A DNA stretch of 64,000 bases from BPJU01 sp964425225 (lineage in GTDB: Bacteria > Planctomycetota > Planctomycetia > Pirellulales > Pirellulaceae). Shown one piece after another: positions 1-8,754 of this stretch. Below the pieces are notes generated by a model. That model did not search any database. It was given only the letters and a program-made list of their open reading frames with translations, and was not told the origin of the DNA. Within the stretch, counting starts at the first letter, position 1, and every line of letters begins with the position of its first letter. The stretch spans positions 1 to 64,000 of the forward strand of contig CAYRMD010000017.1 in assembly GCA_964425225.1 (NCBI GenBank), read 5' to 3'. Both the position numbers and the translations under genes were made by a program.

Positions 1-551
1 TCCATCGAGCCAATACGCTCGTTTACCGCCAGTTGATCAGACGTTCCTTAACAGCGGGTTCGCAGCCGACCCCGATCCAAGAACGTGGCCCGTTTCGCAT
101 ACTGCCGCTCTCTTACGGTCGCGGCTCTGTAAAGCTATCCGTCTTCGGAACCGATAGGGACAAGCCAAGTGATAGCCAACTCCGTTACAGCCACGTCTTA
201 CCCTGTAAAAGAGACGCACGGGCTTGTTCAACTATTTCGCTAACGAACCCCTCCACCGGTCGGCCCACCTGATGCCATTCATGCCAACTTTTCAAAGGTT
301 ATTCGACGGTTCAGCTTCAATCTGGGCGTGGCTGCCCTGGGGTGCTGTAACGGGCGTAACGATCGTAGAACCAGAACGCCCAGAAATTAACGTCCATAAA
401 AGGTCTCTCACTTGCCTATTTTTTCCAGTCAGTAAACTTTACCATGAGGTGTCCAAAAGTATCTGGCGACGGCTGAATCCCGGGTAACGGCCTATCTGTC
501 CCAGGGGTGAACACCGCTGAGCACCACCAGGCTGTCATAGAGGGGAACATC
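1..551. other. Intergenic region, no supported gene
   Basis: Short frames exist on both strands but none has a ribosome binding site with a family-like protein. The only notable content is one copy of a dispersed repeat at 71-130, listed separately. The window begins inside this region, so a gene truncated at its edge cannot be excluded. Confidence 0.5.
71..130 (+). repeat. Dispersed repeat, copy 1
   Basis: About 60 bases ending in the core CTTACGGTCGCGGCTCTGT. The same core returns at 11388-11406, and a diverged longer copy that includes the upstream CCCGATCCAA block lies at 11314-11373. Translated in one frame the core gives SYGRGSV or PYGRGSV, a string I recall from many short spurious planctomycete proteins, which suggests a genome-wide intergenic repeat and not coding sequence. 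Confidence 0.6.
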
Positions 552-932
552 ATGTCCAAGAACGTAACGATCGATCGACGTTCCGGTGAGGATCGACGAA
601 GCGGCGTGGACCGCCGTCAACAGAATGTTCCGGTAGCCGTAGAGCGTCGGCAGGGAGAGCGGCGTAAAGTGAATCGGCGCCGCCACATTGACCCAACGAC
701 ATGCGAGCGCGATTATACGGCCGAAGAAATCGAGTTTATGGAGGCGCTTGACGAGTACAAGCGACGCAGCGGGCGTATGTTCCCGACGTGCAGTGAAATA
801 TTGGAAGTTCTGCGCGGACTGGGCTATCGGCGTATAACGAATGAGCTGACGTCACAGAGTGGACCGGAGCAGGGTACGTCGGCAGCTCCGGAAATTCTCA
901 ACGACTGCACGAATCAATTACCCCCACAATGA
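552..932 (+). CDS. Small Arg-rich protein with DRR-type repeats
   Basis: A 126-residue protein of no family I can name. The start at 552 is preferred over an in-frame start at 507 because an AGAGGGG motif lies just before it. Residues about 6-40 are low-complexity, built from DRRSG, DRRQQ, ERRQG and NRRR units and very basic. They are followed by an acidic stretch (residues 52-60) and a compact segment with SEILEVLRGLGYRR that could fold as a small helical or winged-helix domain. The C-terminal 25 residues look disordered. The repeat units recur in unrelated bacterial proteins next to PilZ or DNA-binding domains, so nucleic-acid or polyanion contact is a guess. It stands alone, with the sigma/anti-sigma operon converging from the right. 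Confidence 0.65.
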   Translation: MSKNVTIDRRSGEDRRSGVDRRQQNVPVAVERRQGERRKVNRRRHIDPTTCERDYTAEEIEFMEALDEYKRRSGRMFPTCSEILEVLRGLGYRRITNELTSQSGPEQGTSAAPEILNDCTNQLPPQ

Positions 933-946
933 CCGAGCAGCCTACG

Positions 947-1747
947 TCAGGCTCTAGACGCATCTTTTGATGGCGAAGTCAACCACTGCCAAGGAGTGGC
1001 GACCGGTTGTAGCGCATCTTGGACCCATTGCGCAAAGGGGCTCAAACCCGATCGAATTGCGTCCAGCGTGGGCGGTTTTACGCGCGGCGCAGCGACGTTC
1101 TCCAAGGGCCGCTCGGACATTGGGCTCTGCGGCTTACCTTCACCAACCCGGCCGAAGTCGCCAAGAGCGAGAATCGGATCCCAGGCCAACTCCGGCACAA
1201 GACCGTCCAGGGACACGGCCGTCAGTAGCTCTGTGGCGGAACCAGCGGCGCACCACAGATCGTTGTTCAGTTCTTGCCGCGGCTCGTCTAAATCAACCAA
1301 ACTCGTATCTACGGATATCGTGGTTGCAGGTGGATACCAAAATGATTCAGAAACGGCCGTCGGCTGGTGGGCCACGTCGGGTTCCCGCCCATTATTGCGG
1401 TACCACAGGGCGAACGTCAGCAACAGAACGGTGGCCGCTAAAATGCTTGTGCTAAAGTAGAACGCCGACCGTGGAGCTGTACGAATCCGAATCGTGCGAT
1501 GTGGCTTATCAGCTACCCGGTCCGAGGATGTTCGTGGGTAGGCGACCGGATCTTGGACCGCCTCCCAGGCCGCGTCGCCTTTCAGTTCTACATCGCCAAG
1601 TACTGTGATGAGCAATTGATAATGATGCCATAATTCCCAGCAGTTTTTGCAATGCTGCGCATGGCGCTGCAAAGCCGGATCCCGATCGATCGACTGGTGC
1701 CGATCCAACAGAGCGTGTATACGCTTTTCGAAGTGACGACAATTCAT
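947..1747 (-). CDS. Membrane anti-sigma factor with zinc-finger (ZAS) motif
   Basis: A 266-residue partner of the ECF sigma factor encoded directly upstream; its ATG overlaps the sigma stop by 4 bp (ATGA), a sign of translational coupling. The N-terminus carries the zinc-binding anti-sigma motif H29-xxx-C33-xx-C36 within a helical segment. One membrane helix is visible at about residues 96-116, followed by a roughly 150-residue periplasmic part rich in Pro, Leu and Asp without a recognised domain. Families of this kind sequester the sigma factor at the membrane until a signal releases it. The signal cannot be read from the sequence. Confidence 0.8.
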   Translation of the reverse strand: MNCRHFEKRIHALLDRHQSIDRDPALQRHAQHCKNCWELWHHYQLLITVLGDVELKGDAAWEAVQDPVAYPRTSSDRVADKPHRTIRIRTAPRSAFYFSTSILAATVLLLTFALWYRNNGREPDVAHQPTAVSESFWYPPATTISVDTSLVDLDEPRQELNNDLWCAAGSATELLTAVSLDGLVPELAWDPILALGDFGRVGEGKPQSPMSERPLENVAAPRVKPPTLDAIRSGLSPFAQWVQDALQPVATPWQWLTSPSKDASRA

Positions 1748-2301
1748 CGTGTCAGCCGTTTCGGTGACAGTACATCACGTGATTTGAGTTCCGCGACAAT
1801 CTCGCGACGGGCACGATGGATCCACGTCTTAATGGTGTTGATCGGTCGGCCCAACGCCCGAGAAATGTCGACGTAGGACATCCCCCGTTGATGAAACATC
1901 AAGAAGGCTTGTCGATATTCGGGACGTAGTTTTTCTACAGCCCGTGCTACCTCTTCTTTGAATTGTTCGAACGACGAGACTTCGGAATGTTCATCAGCTA
2001 TGCTTTCCCAGACGATTTCGACGGTGGGTTGGTGGCGGCGAGCAGCAAGCCGGGTGCGGCAGCGATTTATGGCAATGGTCAACAACCACGGTTCAAAACG
2101 CCGATTCGGATCGTAACTTGCCAAACTACGAAACGCTCGCAGAAACGTCTCTTGTACAGCATCTTCGGCATCGTCGTGGCGTCCGAGCAGTCGTAAACAT
2201 ACCGCGAACACCATGCGGTAATACCGCTCCACCAGCGCTCGCATCGATGATGCATCGCCACGCAGGCATCCGGTTACAACAGCGGTAATGGCATCAGACA
2301 T
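1744..2301 (-). CDS. ECF (RpoE-type) RNA polymerase sigma factor
   Basis: A 185-residue sigma-70-family factor of the extracytoplasmic function type. Region 2 is visible as RLLGRHDDAEDAVQETFLRA with the aromatic and acidic pattern that binds core polymerase and the -10 element; region 4 near the C-terminus has a helix-turn-helix reading YVDISRALGRPINTIKTWIH. There is no region 1 or 3, as expected for ECF factors. It is cotranscribed with the anti-sigma factor (4-bp overlap). A GAAACC direct repeat sits in the roughly 120-bp gap upstream, but I cannot assign an autoregulatory promoter. Target genes are unknown. Confidence 0.9.
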   Translation of the reverse strand: MSDAITAVVTGCLRGDASSMRALVERYYRMVFAVCLRLLGRHDDAEDAVQETFLRAFRSLASYDPNRRFEPWLLTIAINRCRTRLAARRHQPTVEIVWESIADEHSEVSSFEQFKEEVARAVEKLRPEYRQAFLMFHQRGMSYVDISRALGRPINTIKTWIHRARREIVAELKSRDVLSPKRLTR

Positions 2302-2424
2302 TCAAGAATTCCCAGGTCACTATTGTTGTATACCGCCGGTTTCGACCAACGGTTTCACAGAAGCCGCAATACTCGAAGGGTACCTACGGGCAACGACGCG
2401 AACCCATGTTTGCACCGAAGGGTA

Positions 2425-3105
2425 TTACGGACGAGTGAAAAACTTCTTGAGCATCTGCGCGGCAGCTTCCCCCGAAGTTGGCGCTTGAACCACAGGACGC
2501 GGAGGTAACTTACCCGGCTTCTTCAGATCCGGCTTGCTCTCGGAAGAAGCAGCTTGATCCGTTTTTTCGGCTGTTTTAGCCACAGCGTCCTCTTTAACTG
2601 GACTTACTATGGTTGTTTCGGTTACCCCCCGGTTCAACGCCGTATCCACCAGCGAACGCTCCTGAGGATCGAGCCGCAAATGCCGGTTGTTTTCCGTCTC
2701 CGCCGGTCCTCCTTCTTCCAGCCACCGAGTGATCTCTTCGTCAGCCCATGTTTCCTCTTTGTTGGACCCTACCTCGTCTATTTCAACCGGCGGTGTCTCG
2801 GTTTTAACCCCCCGATCGATTACAACTTCGAATTCAAGTTTAGCGATGCGCAACACGTCGCCCGATTGCAGTCGATGCCGCTCCGTTATTTTCTCGCCGT
2901 TGACATACGTACCATTGCGGCTACCCAAGTCCTCGATATACACGGCGTCTTCTTCTACGAGCAAGCGACAATGTTTGCGACTAACCGCGTCGCTCTTGGG
3001 ACGTAAATGGCACGCGTCGCTGCGCCCGATCAAGAATTCTTGATGAGGGACCACCAACTCCTTACCCACACTTTTTCCCGATGCGACTCTTAAACTGACG
3101 CGCAT
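2425..3105 (-). CDS. FHA-domain protein
   Basis: A 226-residue cytoplasmic protein with one forkhead-associated domain at about residues 1-97. Phosphothreonine-binding positions are present: GR at 27-28, SRKH at 42-45 and NG at 64-65. The rest is a low-complexity linker rich in Glu, Lys and Pro with no catalytic domain, ending in a short basic helix. FHA domains read Ser/Thr kinase signals, which planctomycetes use widely; no kinase is encoded nearby. It lies 123 bp upstream of the ECF sigma gene on the same strand and could share its transcript. Confidence 0.88.
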   Translation of the reverse strand: MRVSLRVASGKSVGKELVVPHQEFLIGRSDACHLRPKSDAVSRKHCRLLVEEDAVYIEDLGSRNGTYVNGEKITERHRLQSGDVLRIAKLEFEVVIDRGVKTETPPVEIDEVGSNKEETWADEEITRWLEEGGPAETENNRHLRLDPQERSLVDTALNRGVTETTIVSPVKEDAVAKTAEKTDQAASSESKPDLKKPGKLPPRPVVQAPTSGEAAAQMLKKFFTRP

Positions 3106-3469
3106 GGTTCCCCCTCACTCACGGATGATCACTCTGCGGGTACGCTCCCAACCACCAACCGTAACGCGATGAACCCATCACATCTGGATTATTCCTCAAC
3201 GAATGCAAACCAACCGGTCGGTTTGCTGGGGAGTAGTAACCGCACTTCCTTACCGTGCCGTGGTTATTATGAAGCCAAAGACCATGCCTTGCAATTGGTA
3301 GGACGAGGATTTTGCCCTAAACTGACATATAAGACCGCCCATTACGCCTTTTATTGGGTAGGATAATTTGCCCGATTGTAAGTAGAAGCAGTGGACGTTT
3401 CGCCCGCAATGGTACGCCTGGGTGTGCTATAAACATCCAAATGAATGGGATCATGCGCCACTGCTTTGT
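3106..3469. other. Intergenic region with inverted repeats
   Basis: No gene is supported. A hairpin GCAAACC/GGTTTGC occupies 3205-3226. A pair of 9-base arms, AAGCAGTGG at 3386-3394 and CCACTGCTT at 3458-3466, lies just past the lipM stop codon without a T-run, so it is not a classic terminator. Two related motifs, TTGGTAGGA and TTGGGTAGGA, each followed by TTTGCCC, occur at about 3295 and 3354. Confidence 0.4.
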
Positions 3470-4204
3470 TTAACGTCGCCGGTTCCACCGCTCGTCTGAG
3501 TATCGGCTGGAACGTAGTTGCAGAGCTTGCTGCGTCTCCTTCTCTGTGAGTTGATCACCAATCCAGTGCCAATCTAGGACTTGAGCAAGATGGTGCAACC
3601 AGGACTCGACCCAGAACAACGGTTCGGCTGACACGTTGGCAAATAGGTCGCACAGGCCCTGGATTTCTGGAGCAAGAGGGGATTTAGCCAAAAGGAAGCT
3701 ACCGTGTTGCAGGAGCGCCTTTTTTCGACGGCGTTGGGCGCTACCCACGAGTTTGTGGTCATCGATCAGGAGGTCGAATGCTGCTCGTCGCAAAAAGCAG
3801 AGAAACGGAATATCGCTGCCTTGTGGAAGGGTAGGAGCCGTTGCCAATTGAGCTTCAATACCGTAGTCGGCCAAGGCACGGCGTAAAGCTTCATGGACGG
3901 TGCGGTACAGTTGCATAGGAGGGAGGATCGAGTCAGGAACGGTTAACGAGTACGTGACTTCTCGATGATGCACTATGGCGCCACCCCCGGTAATGCGTCG
4001 CACCCAAGGAGCGGAAGCACTCGAGGGATGCTTGTGGCGTTCGGCATGGGATTGAAAATAGCCGAGCGATACGCAAGGAGGTTCCCATTGGTAGAAGCGC
4101 AGACAGGGCCGCGCCTCGCGTGCGACCGATTCCAGGAGCGCCTCGTCCACGGCCATGTTCCATGGGCCGTCAGCAGGCGGGTGAATGATTAATCGGGCGT
4201 CCAT
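3470..4204 (-). CDS. lipM: LipM-like octanoyltransferase (lipoate/biotin ligase fold)
   Basis: A 244-residue protein of the lipoyl-ligase/BPL superfamily. It has the substrate loop RRITGGGAIVHH and the conserved lysine in HKLVGSAQ (K151). C136 in PFLCF sits where the Bacillus LipM family has its acyl-thioester cysteine, which favours transfer of octanoyl from acyl carrier protein to GcvH over ATP-dependent lipoate salvage. Its start overlaps the end of gcvPB by 16 bp, making it the last gene of the glycine-cleavage operon. This fits a role in lipoylating the operon's own H protein. A lipoate ligase LplA is the alternative. Confidence 0.78.
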   Translation of the reverse strand: MDARLIIHPPADGPWNMAVDEALLESVAREARPCLRFYQWEPPCVSLGYFQSHAERHKHPSSASAPWVRRITGGGAIVHHREVTYSLTVPDSILPPMQLYRTVHEALRRALADYGIEAQLATAPTLPQGSDIPFLCFLRRAAFDLLIDDHKLVGSAQRRRKKALLQHGSFLLAKSPLAPEIQGLCDLFANVSAEPLFWVESWLHHLAQVLDWHWIGDQLTEKETQQALQLRSSRYSDERWNRRR

Positions 4205-5643
4205 CGCAAACGCGGATTTCGAGCAGCACGAACTTCATCGGGACGACTAATAGGCGTCGTATGCGGTGCGCTTTCTAAGACGGAAGTTGGTTCCTGTAAG
4301 ATTTTCTCCATGGCCTCTGCGAACGCATCCAGTGTTTCCTTGCTTTCGGTTTCTGTCGGCTCAATCATCAGTGCCTCGGGTACCGTGAGCGGAAAATATA
4401 CCGTAGGAGCATGAAAACCGTAATCGAGCAGGCGTTTGGCCAACTCACGCGCCGGTTGCTTCAAGCCGCGTTGTCGCAATGGTTCAGCCGTCAGCACAAA
4501 CTCATGCATGCACCGTTGGCCTTGTGGGCAGGGTAAAAGATGTTGCAACCGTGCCAGCAGATAATTGGCGTTCAAGACGGCCTGCTCCGCCACGGTTCGC
4601 AATCCTTCCGGACCGTGCGTACGGATGTAACAATAGGCCCGTAGGAGCACACCCACATTGCCGAAAAAGGCGCGCACGCGGCCGATCGTTTTCGGCCGGT
4701 CATAATCCAATGCATAAACGTGATCGCGCTGCACGACCACCGGAATCGGTAAGTAGGGCGCAAGCTCGGCGCGCACGCAGATCGGCCCGGCACCGGGCCC
4801 GCCTCCGCCGTGGGGACCACTGAACGTCTTATGGGGATTAAAATGCATCATGTCTGCACCGCAATCACCCGGGCGGCTAATACCGAGGATCGCATTCATA
4901 TTGGCCCCATCCAGGTAGACCAAACCACCGACACGATGTACCTGCTCGGAAATGGTGCGAATATTGGGATCGAACAAGCCCAGCGTGTTGGGATTGGTGA
5001 TCATCAACACGGCCACTTGATCGTCTAACTGTCGTTGAAGGTCCTCAAGATCAACAAACCCTGACGGGGTGCTGCGCACGGTTACCGAAGTGAAACCGGC
5101 CATCCGTGCGCTGGCTGGGTTCGTGCCATGGGCGCTATCCGGTACGAGCACCTTCGTGCGCCGCTGTTGGCGATCCCGGAAAAAGGCTGCCGCGACCAAA
5201 AGCGCCGTCAATTCGCCGTGCGCGCCGGCTGCCGGCTGAAGGGAAACGGCTGGTAGCCCCGATATTTCGGCCAGCATTTGTTGCAAGGTGTACAAACAAG
5301 CCAACAGTCCTTGGATCGTCTGTTCGCTCTGATAGGGATGCACCTGCGAAAAACCCGCAAGTGAAGCAAGCCGCTCGTTACGCTTGGGATTGTATTTCAT
5401 GGTGCAGGAGCCGAGCGGATAAAAGTGCGCATCAACCGACATGTTGAGCGTCGACAAATTGGTGAAGTGACGCACCACATCGGGTTCGGAAACCTCCGGC
5501 AAAGGCGGCGCCTGGGGCGCTACGGCCCAATCCGGCAATGGGGGAGTATCCTCGACAGGCACATCGGGCGGACCAAAACGCACGGCGCGTCGCCCAGGTC
5601 GCGAAAGCTCGAACAAGAGAGCGGTCGCTTGTTGATTGCGCAT
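4189..5643 (-). CDS. gcvPB: Glycine dehydrogenase (decarboxylating), subunit 2
   Basis: A 484-residue protein, the C-terminal half of the split P protein. It decarboxylates glycine and passes aminomethyl to the lipoyl arm of GcvH. The pyridoxal-phosphate lysine is K272 in NPHKTFSGPHGGGGPG, followed by the glycine-rich loop typical of P proteins; LGSCTMKYNPK near residue 80 is also characteristic. Length matches GcvPB of bacteria with the two-subunit enzyme. It follows gcvPA by about 48 bp and overlaps lipM. Confidence 0.95.
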   Translation of the reverse strand: MRNQQATALLFELSRPGRRAVRFGPPDVPVEDTPPLPDWAVAPQAPPLPEVSEPDVVRHFTNLSTLNMSVDAHFYPLGSCTMKYNPKRNERLASLAGFSQVHPYQSEQTIQGLLACLYTLQQMLAEISGLPAVSLQPAAGAHGELTALLVAAAFFRDRQQRRTKVLVPDSAHGTNPASARMAGFTSVTVRSTPSGFVDLEDLQRQLDDQVAVLMITNPNTLGLFDPNIRTISEQVHRVGGLVYLDGANMNAILGISRPGDCGADMMHFNPHKTFSGPHGGGGPGAGPICVRAELAPYLPIPVVVQRDHVYALDYDRPKTIGRVRAFFGNVGVLLRAYCYIRTHGPEGLRTVAEQAVLNANYLLARLQHLLPCPQGQRCMHEFVLTAEPLRQRGLKQPARELAKRLLDYGFHAPTVYFPLTVPEALMIEPTETESKETLDAFAEAMEKILQEPTSVLESAPHTTPISRPDEVRAARNPRLRWTPD

Positions 5644-5691
5644 CGTAGAGGCTCCCGTGGTCGATCGGTAGCTGGGGCACGGCAGCCACGT

Positions 5692-7107
5692 CTAGCGTGT
5701 CGTGTGGCCCGGCGCCATCGACGGATATCCTTCTACCCGTAAGGCATGTTCCGGACTGGTGGCCGGGGATTGAAGTAGGCATTCGGCCCATGCGTCAATC
5801 TCGGCTCGAGTCCGGCTTTCTGTTACACACACGAGCAGACAATCCGCATATTCTGGGTACCAGCGGCCCAGCGGTAATCCAGCTAAAATGTTTTTTTGTT
5901 CGGCTAACCGTAGTCGCTCCTCAACACGTCGATCCAAGACACGTACGACAAACTCTTTGAAAAAATGGCCGCGAAAAGCCGGCTGGAAAGTATCGGAGGC
6001 TGTTAGGCGTCGCAGAGCATAATGGCTTTTGTGCAAGCAGAGGGTTGCTACTTCACGCAGCCCTGCGGGTCCCAGAAGCGCCAAATAAATCGAGGCACGT
6101 AACGCCAAGAGCCCCTGATTGGTGCAGATGTTACTGGTTGCTTTTTCGCGCCGTATGTGCTGCTCACGCGTCTGAAGTGTTAACACCCAGCAGCGCCGAC
6201 CGTGCCGGTCAATCGTTTGCCCGACCAAACGACCGGGCAATCGGCGTACCAGAGATTCGCGGCAGGCGAGGATCCCCAGGTAAGGCCCGCCAAATTGCAG
6301 GGGGGAACCAAGCGATTGGCCTTCCGCCACCGCAATGTCCACGCCCAAGTCACCCGGGTGTCGCAGCAAACCAAGACTAATCGGATCGAAAATTTCGATG
6401 CACAAAGCGCCGTGCCGATGGGCGGCTGCTACCACTTCCGGTACGTTCTCGAAGTAACCAAAGAAATTCGGATGTTGTACTACCACGCAGGCTGTCTGGT
6501 CGTCAACTACCGATGACCAACTCGCTGCCGGCACTGACCCGTCTAGAGCCGGCACAGTACACAACTCGACATCGAAAGGACGCAGATACGTTGCCAGAAC
6601 CTGCCGATACTCGGGATGTACCGAATTCGCAACGACCACGCGCCCGGTACGTCCTGTGGCATTGATGGCAAGTAAGACGGCTTCCGCTGTAGCGCTGGCG
6701 CCATCGTAAAGACTGGCGTTGGCAACCTCCATGCCGGTTAGCTGGCAAATCAGTGTTTGGTATTCGAACATCGCCTGGAGATTGCCTTGACTGACCTCTG
6801 GCTGGTAGGGCGTATAGGACGTATAGAATTCGCCTCGAGAGGCTAGGGCATCTACGGCTGCTGGGATGAAATGGTCGTAAGCGCCGCCTCCTAAAAAACA
6901 AAGGCTCGTTCCCGTGTGGCGGTTACGAGCGGCCATTTGATGCAGGTGCTGCGTGAGCTCAAGCTCGCCCACCGCTGGGGGAAGAGCCAAGGGCCGACGC
7001 AGACGTACCTCTTCAGGAATTGCCGCGAACAGCGCTTCGATCGACTCGACGCCAATTGTCTTGAGCATCTCCCGCTGTTCGTCTGCTGTATTCGAGCAAT
7101 AAGTCAT
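5692..7107 (-). CDS. gcvPA: Glycine dehydrogenase (decarboxylating), subunit 1
   Basis: A 471-residue N-terminal half of the split P protein, the partner of GcvPB. The ATG at 7107 is chosen over an upstream TTG at 7137 because the protein then begins MTYCSNTADEQREML, like family members. SLYDGASATAEA and PNFFGYFENV are family signatures. It starts 26 bp after the gcvH stop, within one minus-strand operon. The subunit carries the PLP-less fold and is needed for dimer assembly. Confidence 0.94.
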   Translation of the reverse strand: MTYCSNTADEQREMLKTIGVESIEALFAAIPEEVRLRRPLALPPAVGELELTQHLHQMAARNRHTGTSLCFLGGGAYDHFIPAAVDALASRGEFYTSYTPYQPEVSQGNLQAMFEYQTLICQLTGMEVANASLYDGASATAEAVLLAINATGRTGRVVVANSVHPEYRQVLATYLRPFDVELCTVPALDGSVPAASWSSVVDDQTACVVVQHPNFFGYFENVPEVVAAAHRHGALCIEIFDPISLGLLRHPGDLGVDIAVAEGQSLGSPLQFGGPYLGILACRESLVRRLPGRLVGQTIDRHGRRCWVLTLQTREQHIRREKATSNICTNQGLLALRASIYLALLGPAGLREVATLCLHKSHYALRRLTASDTFQPAFRGHFFKEFVVRVLDRRVEERLRLAEQKNILAGLPLGRWYPEYADCLLVCVTESRTRAEIDAWAECLLQSPATSPEHALRVEGYPSMAPGHTTR

Positions 7108-7133
7108 CGCGTCCCATCCGAAAAAAGTTGGTC

Positions 7134-7529
7134 TCAAGCCCCTTCAGCGCACTGCCTTTGGTATTGTTCGTAGGAAAGCAATCGATCAAATGCTACCTTG
7201 TCCACGCGCAAGCGGATCATCCAGCCTTCACCGTAAGGATCCTGAGTCAATTTTTCCAAATGATTCGGTAACTCCTGATTCACGTCGATCACCGTTCCAG
7301 CTACCGGGCAATATAGGGGGCTTACTGCTTTGACCGACTCGACTTCCCCAAACTCCTCGCCTATTTCGAACTGCCTGCCGAGCGAGGGCAGTTCCAAGTA
7401 GACGATATCGGTCAATTGTTCGACGGCAAACGCGGTGATACCAACCGTAGCCACTTGGCCAGGCGCGTCACCTTCCAAACGTACCCACTCATGCGTTTCG
7501 GTGTACCAAAGCTTTTCTAGTTCGTGCAT
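7134..7529 (-). CDS. gcvH: Glycine cleavage system H protein
   Basis: A 131-residue lipoyl carrier. The lipoylated lysine is K67 in GEVESVKAVSPLYCPV, and the whole protein has the flattened beta-barrel pattern of H proteins (HEWVRLEG near the start, DPYGEGWMIRL near the end). It shuttles the aminomethyl group between the P and T proteins and is the likely substrate of the LipM-like enzyme at the operon end. It lies between gcvT and gcvPA. Confidence 0.96.
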   Translation of the reverse strand: MHELEKLWYTETHEWVRLEGDAPGQVATVGITAFAVEQLTDIVYLELPSLGRQFEIGEEFGEVESVKAVSPLYCPVAGTVIDVNQELPNHLEKLTQDPYGEGWMIRLRVDKVAFDRLLSYEQYQRQCAEGA

Positions 7530-7605
7530 AAAATCATCCTACGGATTCATGACTTCGTTGCGTGTCGGTCAACATTTAGGATGCCCATTGTATCGCAGTG
7601 CGCGA

Positions 7606-8736
7606 TCATGAAACGGGGGAGATCCTTCTTTGGGGCCGCCGGTAAAACGGCAGCGCAACAATTTGAGCGTTTTCCCGATGCTGGCGAATCTGCACCTCAA
7701 CGGTGCGTCCCAATTCCACTTGATCTGCTGCCACATAGGCTTGGGCAATGGGGCGTTCCAAGGTAGGTGAGAATGTGCCACTGGTGATCGAGCCGATGGG
7801 ATGGGCGTTGACCAATACCGGACAGCCTTCTCGCGGGACACGACGACCCTCGAATAGTAAGCCCACGCGTCGGCGAGCCGGGCCGCGAGCTTCAATGGCT
7901 TTCAGTACCTCCACACCTGGGAACGATCGGCCTTCGATTTTTACAGCGAATTCCAAGCCAGCCTCCAGGGGGGTAATCGATTCGGTCAGCTCGTGTCCAT
8001 AAAGCGGCATCCCTGCTTCCAATCGCAACGTATCGCGTGCGCCAAGCCCCGCAGCGCGTGCTCCCAGGGAACGTCCTTCGGCTAATAATCGCTCCCAGAG
8101 CCTCAGGCCATCCTCCGCGCTGGAAATCAATTCGCAGCCGTCTTCCCCTGTGTAACCAGTTCGGCTCAGCAACACACTGACGCCAGCCAACCGTGCTGGT
8201 TTGGCTTGATAGTAACGCAAATCCTCCAGACGCTCGCCATCCAAGAGCCGGTCGACCAGCGTTGCCGCCAAGGGTCCCTGTACGGCAATCATCGCCGTGG
8301 AACACGTTTCGTCCGTCCAGTGCATCCGATCGGTTGGGTACCGATGCTGCGCGAACCATGCGATCAACTTCTGCCGATTCGCAGCGTTGACTACCAAGAA
8401 GAATTGGTCGGTCGGATCCGCCAGACGATACACAAGTACGTCGTCGAGCACTCCTGCATCGTCACGCGTCACCAATGCATAACGAACCGCTCCGGGACGC
8501 ATGTCGATCACGTTTCGAGTCAGCAGTCGCTCCAAGAATCGCGCTGCGTCTGGTCCTTCGAATCGCAATCGACCCATATGCGAAATATCGAAAAGGCCTA
8601 CCTGCCGCCGCGTCGCATGATGCTCTTCGAGGATCGACCGATATTGGATCGGCATTTCCCACCCGGCAAAAGCCACCATCCGCGCACCTTGTTCGAGGTG
8701 CCACTCGTACATTGGGGTGCGGAGAAGTTCGTCCAT
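7606..8736 (-). CDS. gcvT: Aminomethyltransferase (T protein)
   Basis: A 376-residue glycine-cleavage T protein that transfers the methylene group from lipoyl-bound aminomethyl to tetrahydrofolate, releasing ammonia. Recognisable segments are FAGWEMPIQY near the N-terminus, LLTRNV, LSRTGYTGEDGCEL and PLYGHELTESITPLEAGL. The ATG at 8736 is preferred to an in-frame TTG at 8754. It is the first gene of the operon gcvT-gcvH-gcvPA-gcvPB-lipM; the leader upstream shows no glycine riboswitch that I can recognise. Confidence 0.95.
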   Translation of the reverse strand: MDELLRTPMYEWHLEQGARMVAFAGWEMPIQYRSILEEHHATRRQVGLFDISHMGRLRFEGPDAARFLERLLTRNVIDMRPGAVRYALVTRDDAGVLDDVLVYRLADPTDQFFLVVNAANRQKLIAWFAQHRYPTDRMHWTDETCSTAMIAVQGPLAATLVDRLLDGERLEDLRYYQAKPARLAGVSVLLSRTGYTGEDGCELISSAEDGLRLWERLLAEGRSLGARAAGLGARDTLRLEAGMPLYGHELTESITPLEAGLEFAVKIEGRSFPGVEVLKAIEARGPARRRVGLLFEGRRVPREGCPVLVNAHPIGSITSGTFSPTLERPIAQAYVAADQVELGRTVEVQIRQHRENAQIVALPFYRRPQRRISPVS

Positions 8737-8754
8737 CGGACATTCCCGATCCAA

